Source: Lateolabrax maculatus (taxonomy: Eukaryota; Chordata; Actinopteri; Acropomatiformes; Lateolabracidae). Taken from it: 64,000 nt of DNA. The position numbers and the translations under genes are program-made. Where the stretch lies: NCBI GenBank assembly GCA_031216445.1, contig CM062218.1, positions 18,479,501 through 18,543,500 of the forward strand, in the 5' to 3' direction. This document shows, piece by piece, positions 57,377-64,000 of the stretch (positions within the stretch are counted from its first letter, which is position 1; every line of letters starts with the position of its first letter). The notes below the pieces were generated by a model. That model did not search any database, had not been told where the DNA came from, and worked only from the letters and a program-made list of their open reading frames with translations.

Positions 57377-57400
57377 AGATGTCATGACATCATAACGTGC
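57377..57400. promoter_or_regulatory. Decayed CRE site in gene X copy 3
   Basis: TGTCATGACATCATAACGTG replaces GTCATGACGTCAGAACGTG of copies 1 and 2; the central CpG has become CpA. Confidence 0.5.
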
Positions 57401-58833
57401 AGGTGTAAACAAGCCAGGCCTTTTCCTCCGTGTGGACCACTGAGGTTACTGGATTTAAAATGTACTCCGAGCTGTGTTCCGAGAGAAGCTAAACTGAACC
57501 ACGAGTGTCAAAGAACAAGAACTGCTTTTTAACAAGAACCTTTAGGATTTTGTCTGTGGCCTGAAAGGTTTGAAATAAAAAATGCAGATATATGAATTAC
57601 ACATTATATGACTACAACAGACAGATGCTATACTGTAGTTAACAAATTGCACATAATAATTATAATAAATAGTATATAATACAATTTTACTATATTCTAC
57701 TGCTAGGCCTACTATTAATGTAGAATATCAAAACATTAAAAATAAACACATACGTACATGAAATAAAAAGCAACTAAAGAAATAGAAACTGCTTCACACT
57801 ACTCTGCCAAAGATTATAGAAATGCACCAGCTAAAATCAACCATGTCATTCAGGAAAACGGAGCTTCAAACTACAACCAGAAACATCTAGAAGACACATT
57901 TACAAAATAAAAACATATTTAGACTTACATAATCCACATAAACACACTGTCCAAAACGTCCATCTCCATCTCTTCTTTCTGACAATGATATCATTATATT
58001 TACATGCTTTTAGATTCTTAAGAGGCCTGTACATTTCCTCTACCAGTTGTACAGTGTTGATAATATTGTTCAATTTAATGATAAAATATAGTGGTTTTTA
58101 TATGTAAAACTGTCCTCTGCACTGCATCCTATCATATTAAGAAGTCGTCCTTAATTTATTCTTTGTGAGGTGGAAAATGCTTCTAACAGCTTTTATGTGT
58201 GTAAAGATGGGGGGACGTGTTTGTCTCTGTTGGTTTTCTATTATTGTTGGTGACCAAATTGCAATCTTATTGCAGTTATTTGAATAGAATTAAGAACTTT
58301 ATAACTAAATACCCTTTTTCTAAGTTTAACTTTAATTATTTCTTATTGAGTCACAAAAAAATATGTTTAATCAGAAATACTTGAGTTTTCTTTGTTGTCG
58401 ACGACGAGGGCGACCAAGGTAACGATCTCCTGATCTACATCTCCTCTGATAACGAGAAAGTGGAGGTTATTGTTATTCTACCGAGGAGACAGGTGGCAAC
58501 GAGTCTTCTGGCGCGGGCTGGATACTAGTTATGATGCCATGTCGACAGGGATTGTGATAAAGATGATGATGAAGAGGATGATGATGATGACAACATCAGA
58601 CCTCTTCTCTTCAAGAGTTCCCTCTTTGACGACGACAGGTCTAAAGAATCGACCTCGTCATTGTCTGGCCTCGACTCCCCCAGGAAGAGGAGCAGCATCC
58701 TGCTAACCTGTACTGGGGCCGGGGGGGAATCACTAAGAGGTGGTAGGATGGTGGTTTGTAGCCTTTGCGTCTGGCAGGGCTGGCGAGGTCCTCGGTAGCG
58801 TCTTTCACCAGGGCCTCTCTGTATCTGGAGGCT

Positions 58834-58967
58834 GGCTCCTACATGTGCCATGCTGGCCTGAGGTTCAGTGGCTTCATGCTGATAGAAGGAGCCAGGGATA
58901 AAAACAGAAACAATAACCGTGAAGTGAATGTAGGAGCCGCTCTACCACCTGAGCTCCTGCCATTCAG
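58834..58967. repeat. Second copy of the conserved hairpin block
   Basis: Matches 49133-49266 base for base by eye, although neighbouring sequence differs by indels and substitutions. Confidence 0.6.
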
Positions 58968-59276
58968 TTAAATTAAAGATGACTCACTATTTTCTATTCT
59001 AATTTCTTCTTTGTTTTTACTGAGGTGAAGTTGACTTTACAAGGCACAGGTATGGAAATCATTCATAACATCATCAGAAGTCTCCCGCAGGTCTTGTTTT
59101 TAGTAATTCACTGACTCTTTACTCACTCTGTTGGATGTGTTGAGAGAGAAGACTCAACATTCCTGCAGCACATCCAGAGTTTCCACGACGACGAAGAAGA
59201 AAAGCTCACTCTGGACCAGATCAGAAGGACGACTGAAGACAGGACAAGACGGAGAGCATGTGGTGTTGCAGTCAAA

Positions 59277-61337
59277 GTGAGTAAGCCCTTTATTAGGACT
59301 GCAAAAGTAGCCATAGGGACACAAAGTCGTGCTAAGCTAAAGATAGCATTACATACTGTGTGTTGATGATATTTGAATATATGATACAAAATACTCACCA
59401 GTTGTTTCTGATGTCAGGGCAGGACTCCTGTGTCTCCCTTTGGCACACGAGAGTTGCACCAAACCTGCTTCCAGACCCCCAAAACCAGCGCGCTGACAGT
59501 TACAAGACGGGGACAGACCGTCCTCATCTCACCCGTACAGGTGAAGCTCCTCACACACACTGAAGAAGCCCTCAGCATCTGCTTACCTCCATGTGGACAA
59601 ATTAAGACGCTCAGGAAAAACTTTTCTATGATTTTACATATTGAGAGCTAAAGTCTGTCACTGCATGACATGTTAACGCCTTATAAAACTCGGTTTGGTG
59701 CTGAAATCAATTGAATGGACTAAATGTAACATGACCCAGTGTCCTGTGAGATCGTGTACCCTCAGGGATGCTGGGTTAACACGAACCTTCTAAAACACTG
59801 AATCCATTGCAGGTGTCACAATATTGTCTCGGCTAAAATGCCTCTAAACAACTTCTCCCCCAGGAGCCTGAGTTGTCTGGACAACTCTCATTTCAGATTT
59901 TAGGGATTTAAGAAGGCGTCAGACTGGAGGCCCTACAGAGCGGATCGTACTGAGGCCTGCATTCACCGCAACACTTCTCTGTCAACACAAACGTGTGGAG
60001 AAACAATCAAGGCTAATATGAAGTGTGGAAATCCCATTCTGCGTGTTTACATATACATAATTTATGAGACTCACACAGCGGCCATGTTTGATCTGTAGTT
60101 GTCATACACAGCACTCTTAGATCACCATATGCAGGATGCAGCTTTTCTTTAAGTGGTCACAGAGCACAGTAGAAATATTCTTTTGGTGTAACTGCTGATT
60201 TGGGACAGAGAAGCTCTTCTGTTTCTACTGATGCTTTCTAACTCCTACCTGGAACACTAGATTTGACACAGAGGTGTGAGCAAGAAGCCCACAGAACCTT
60301 TTAGTAGTAACTGTGGGAAAGAGCCAAAGACACATCAATCAATGGAGGTACTGTATTATAGAGATCATTCTTGCTACAGATGTAGTGGATAAGGAACACA
60401 GAAAATAGGCCCTACATTGTAGTGACTGGTATAAGGCAAACAATTCAGACTGTTAATCATTTTATTTTCTTGGAAAGACTTTCTCTTGTTAACAGTGAAA
60501 ATAATGAGAAAAAATACGCTGCATTTACCCAGAGACACTGACTTCTGCAGAGGTTAAACCCCTTGATCATCTCTGCATTCTGTGTTGTTACAGCTTCAAT
60601 TAACGGTTTTATGAATTTGGATCTTTAATGTATAAATTAAATTACCACTTTCACTCCGAAGTGAGTCAAAGTATTGCACCACTGGCCTAAATATCACAAT
60701 ATGTGAACACGTATTTGACTCAATCCTGATTCAAACACGCTCGGGATCATGGAAACTGAATCGTCAGTCTTTCTTTCAGTTATATTTGAGTGACAATGCT
60801 GCCATCTTGTGTTAAGAAGTGAGCTACCACCACTTTCAATTCCTATTTTCCCTATGAGCTAATACTGTGATTCATACAAAATAGATTGTCACTTGTTCCC
60901 TTTTTTACATTTAGTCAATATATGTGGTACAGGAAGTTTTGGTGGCGAAAACTATAAGCTGCTCAGACTTTAACACTCTGTTATTCAGCTACTTCCATGT
61001 TATGAGATGGAGCTTCTGCTACATCAGATATGATCACACAACGCCGGCACTGTTCCTGAGACCAGCACTGAATGCACTGGAAAGCTGAAGCTGTTACATC
61101 ACAATCATTTGAACAAGTCCTTATTCTAGCAATAAATTACATCGTGAGAATTATTAACATAAGTTATTCATTGAGTAAGTCAGAGTGAGACACTAACTTG
61201 TTTCAAATGTGACTCAACTTGATTCAGGCATTCTTCTCGAGTGGAGTCTCACGGCCTTGACACCAGCTGAATGTCCCGATATCAAACCTTGAATCGCTCA
61301 AAACAAACCAAGACATCTCACAGCCGTTGTTTACAAT
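59277..61337. other. Right end of the cluster and unique flank
   Basis: Homology to the first unit persists to about 60090 (CAGCGGCCATGTTTGATC). From there to 61337 I see no exon and no strong repeat. Confidence 0.5.
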
Positions 61338-61343
61338 TTTATT
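61338..61343 (-). terminator. Poly(A) signal of the right-end gene
   Basis: AATAAA on the minus strand within CAATAACAATAAAATTG, 1.8 kb past the stop of the exon at 63143-63289. Confidence 0.5.
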
Positions 61344-63142
61344 GTTATTGTTTTCTCGTCTTCAGATAAAAGCAGATAGAGAGGAGCATAATAATCAGAA
61401 ACAGCGTGCAGCTTTGGGGTTCCTGTCCAAAGCCGGACGACAGAACTGTCTGAGGTGAGTGTGCATTAACAATACAGGGCAAACCCCACCGTCATAAATG
61501 CTACATAACACTGTCCATATCATAAACAGTCACAGTAACGGCTGCTGTCCGTCTCACGACAGCCAGCCTGTGACACGTTCATGACACAGAGTTATTCTGA
61601 GGTAAGCTAGAGTTGGCTAGTGTTGTACTGAGCAAATAAACATCTACGTACTGTATATCTATAGTGACGTGACCGTGTCGTGTCCTGTTCCTGTAAGCAC
61701 AGTTTACTCTGTAGCTCATCTCTACCTTGGCATAGCTTTGGCATTAGGAGGTAACATGGTAGCGCCCTGTTGGGGGGGCCATTTGAGAACAAGCGTCTTT
61801 GTCCATTTCATGGACATGTCGGGAGTTAACTCCCAAGGCCTTGGGCCGGGTAAATATAGGGGAACTAAGTAATGCAGAGTTTAAGTCAGCTATTCATATT
61901 TCAAGTTTGACATATAGTGCTAATGTAATTTGAAGGAAAAGCACCCACAGACGTGTGTTTTCTCTGGGTTATGTACATGTCTAATGCAGGTACAGTCTGT
62001 AACTCCCCTCTTTCAATTATAGTGGGATCCACTTTGAAGTGCAGCGTTGCAGTCATACGAACTTACGTGAGCTTAAGCTTTAGCTTATTCTGATAGGAGA
62101 GAAGGTGCTTGTAGCATGTAGAATGATGCGCTATGGTTTTTGATCACATTTGTTTTAGCGTTCTTTCAAACGTAAAAAAAAAACAAAAAACAAAAAAACA
62201 TCTGAGTAGACTTATGTAACTAGTCTAGCTTCACTGGCTGAGTTGAGGATTGAGATAGACTTCAAAATGAGGATAGACTACAAAAATGACCAAACAGCAG
62301 CATTCAGTATAACAAAGAAGACAGATGACAAAGAGGTACTATGATATATTGTCCTAGGCTTGTTTTTGCTAATATAAAAAGGTATAAATAACACATCCTG
62401 TTTTGGTTAACCACAGTTAAGATGAGGAAATTCAAGATGAAGAAAAACAAAGCGGATGTTAAGACAACTCTTCACTGTCTTTATCCACCATTTTTGGGAT
62501 TACCTGAGATTCCAGTTGTCCCTCAGGGCTTTACGGATTTGATAAGCGACAGCACTTGTTGATTGGTCGACTGATTGAATCAATCGACTGATTGAGGTTA
62601 GAAGTCTTACGAACCGGGTTGAGTCAAAGACATTCAAGCAAGCGGAGGGCTTTCGTATCACCATAAACTAGATCCTTGATGCCGCATTTTATCCCACAAC
62701 CCAAACACACCTGACCTGCAGGTTCAGCACATTCATGTCACCACAGTCCATCAAACGACCACTCTTTGAAAAGGCTTAAAGAAGGCATGTAGCAGAGAAA
62801 AAAGAAAAGGCTTAGCTTAAAATGGGCGAGGTATCCTTTACATAATTCTCCCTCTAAGGAATTTAGGCTTTTTAATACCATCTTGGAATGCACTATATAT
62901 TGATATATATATATATATATACTGTATATTGCCGTTAATATAAGCAGGATTACTGTTGATAAATACAGTGGCCTCCTTACCATCAGAGGCACCTCAGCGA
63001 GCTTCAGCACCCTTCTCCCTTTGATTTTTGGGTGTCATAGGCCCCAAAAGACCCTACATGGGTGGAGGAGGAGACACTTATTCTTTTCCTATTTCATCTG
63101 GTTAAAATTCAAATATGATGATCCAAACTCCGCCAGCTTTGG
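61344..63142 (-). other. Inferred 3' UTR of the right-end gene
   Basis: No competing coding signal. It includes poly(A)-rich AAACAAAAAACAAAAA near 62173 and a (TA)n run at 62901-62921. Confidence 0.4.
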
Positions 63143-63289
63143 TCACTCTTCGTCCACAGTCTCCCTTTTTGAATCCTCCTCTTTCTGATCCAGGACCTGA
63201 GGGGTGGGGCTTGGCAGGGCTGCAACCTCTGTGGTAGCCAATGAGGAGGGGTCTTGTTGGTCAACAATCCTGAGGGAAGAGGTCTCTTC
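63143..63289 (-). CDS. Terminal coding exon of an unidentified gene
   Basis: The acceptor TTTTTTCTACAG (ending 63290) opens 48 codons and a TGA at 63143-63145. The peptide begins EETSSLRIVDQQDPSS, has a Ser/Pro/Thr middle (LPSPTPQV) and an acidic end (KEEDSKRETVDEE). This looks like a disordered cytosolic C-terminal tail. It enters in phase 0. Earlier exons must lie beyond 64000. The same orientation as khdrbs1 and an AATAAA 1.8 kb downstream support a real gene. I cannot assign a family from this tail alone. Confidence 0.6.
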   Translation of the reverse strand, partial: EETSSLRIVDQQDPSSLATTEVAALPSPTPQVLDQKEEDSKRETVDEE

Positions 63290-64000
63290 CTGTAGAAAAA
63301 AGTATGGGTGTATAAGCAAAACACGTGGATTTACACTTGCTTAGATACACCTGGTTGGTATAAAGTGTGCCCCTTCTTGCCTGTAGAGCAGCTTGGACTC
63401 ATCCGTCTTTATCGTCCCCACTAGCAGTTTTGCTTTTGAAGAAGTTAGCCCATTTAAGACAAATTTATTTCCACTCTTTGCATCGTGCAAACTTTGTGTT
63501 TGCCACTTCTGTTTTAGAGATTGGAGGAAACAAGGTGAAATGATTCATGTAAAAAAACGTGCATTTTTGGCACGAGTCCTTGTTTCCCCCAGATCTCTAC
63601 AACAGAGGTGGTGAGTGCAAATGACCCGTAGAGTCACGATGACCAGATTTGTTTGCCCGACTCCCTGCTATTTCTCAATTTGCACTGCAGTGTGGCAAAC
63701 TGGCTCTCATGATGGCCCGCCTCTGAGGTGGCTTGACACTTTTCAGCACTTAAACTCACACGCTGAAGACTACTTAGTGTTGTTAACACAGAATATTTAT
63801 TTAGTTTCCCCTTAAACCCCACACACTGGCCAATTTGGAGGGAGGATTTGGTTCTGATACTATAACCATCTGAGTGTGTGTGATTATCAGGGCTAAAATC
63901 ACAAATCAATTATCCCAGCAAACGAGTCATACTACTAGTTGTCTGTCTTTTGTTTCTTCTTAAGCAACTGGTAAAGTGGCACCATTTGACTTATCTGCTC
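63290..64000 (-). other. Inferred last intron of the right-end gene
   Basis: No further exon with splice sites and protein character is visible to the window edge. Confidence 0.4.

Larger units (their letters stand above)
57127..59276 (+). pseudogene. Gene X copy 3, decayed
   Basis: The leader is kept (GACGCCAGTTGACCTGCAAAGCC), but the sequence carrying the TATA-like box is replaced by a G-run. Exon 1 keeps ATGCCTG (57261) and then diverges with no donor. The exon 2 remnant (58398-58730) is protein-like in pieces (NEKVEVIVIL, RPLLFKSSLFDDD, SGLDSPRKRSS) but broken by frame changes and a deletion over the acidic stretch. The exon 3 equivalent (59134-59276) has lost its acceptor: CTGTTG replaces CTGTAG. 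Several independent lesions indicate a pseudogene. Confidence 0.7.

Noticed and set aside
1..64000. CRISPR arrays, operons, riboswitches, tRNA or rRNA genes
   Set aside because: None seen. The tandem repeats are microsatellites and minisatellites without spacer structure, and the window is vertebrate nuclear DNA.

Overview
The window looks like nuclear DNA of a bony (teleost) fish. It has a split vertebrate gene with GT-AG introns, long (CA)n/(TG)n microsatellites, a CpG island, and many dispersed repeats of kinds I associate with teleost genomes. There is no sign of bacterial organisation. Homology statements below are recognition by eye, not database searches.

Left part (1-17.6 kb): the one gene I can name is khdrbs1 (Sam68, a STAR/KH RNA-binding protein). 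It lies on the minus strand in nine coding exons between 17034 and 7761, with a CpG-island promoter at about 16.9-17.6 kb and a poly(A) signal at 6565-6570. The nine exons join in frame to 362 residues. Left of it, on the same strand, is a possible terminal exon of an unidentified gene (3171-3489).

Middle (17.6-36.8 kb): about 19 kb with no supportable gene. It holds microsatellites, a TAGCCTGG-type MITE, a foldback element, a probable solo LTR, and copies of AT-rich dispersed repeats.

Right part (36.8-60.1 kb): a locally duplicated cluster of two unnamed genes arranged head to head. One (minus strand) encodes a 436-residue coiled-coil protein with an RVxF-type PP1-docking motif and nine and a half 11-residue Lys/Glu repeats. 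It is present twice, intact and almost identical (40548-41858 and 53392-54702). The other ('gene X', plus strand) encodes a small acidic protein and is present three times: a lone first exon (36898), the fullest copy (45525-49606) and a decayed copy (57261-59276). The tandem unit is about 40.05-50.43 kb against 52.78-60.09 kb. Transposable elements have worked into the cluster: an L2-like LINE, a Penelope-like RT fragment, a Ty3/gypsy pol fragment, and a nested insertion with a clear 8-bp target duplication. A ~0.6 kb inverted repeat (37.6-38.2 kb versus 51.9-52.46 kb) lies near the left edge of the cluster and between its two units.

Right end (61.3-64 kb): the last coding exon and long 3' UTR of another minus-strand gene, not identified, with an acidic C-terminus.

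The best candidate for something undescribed is the duplicated divergent pair: the coiled-coil gene has stayed intact while its acidic neighbour is being lost copy by copy.
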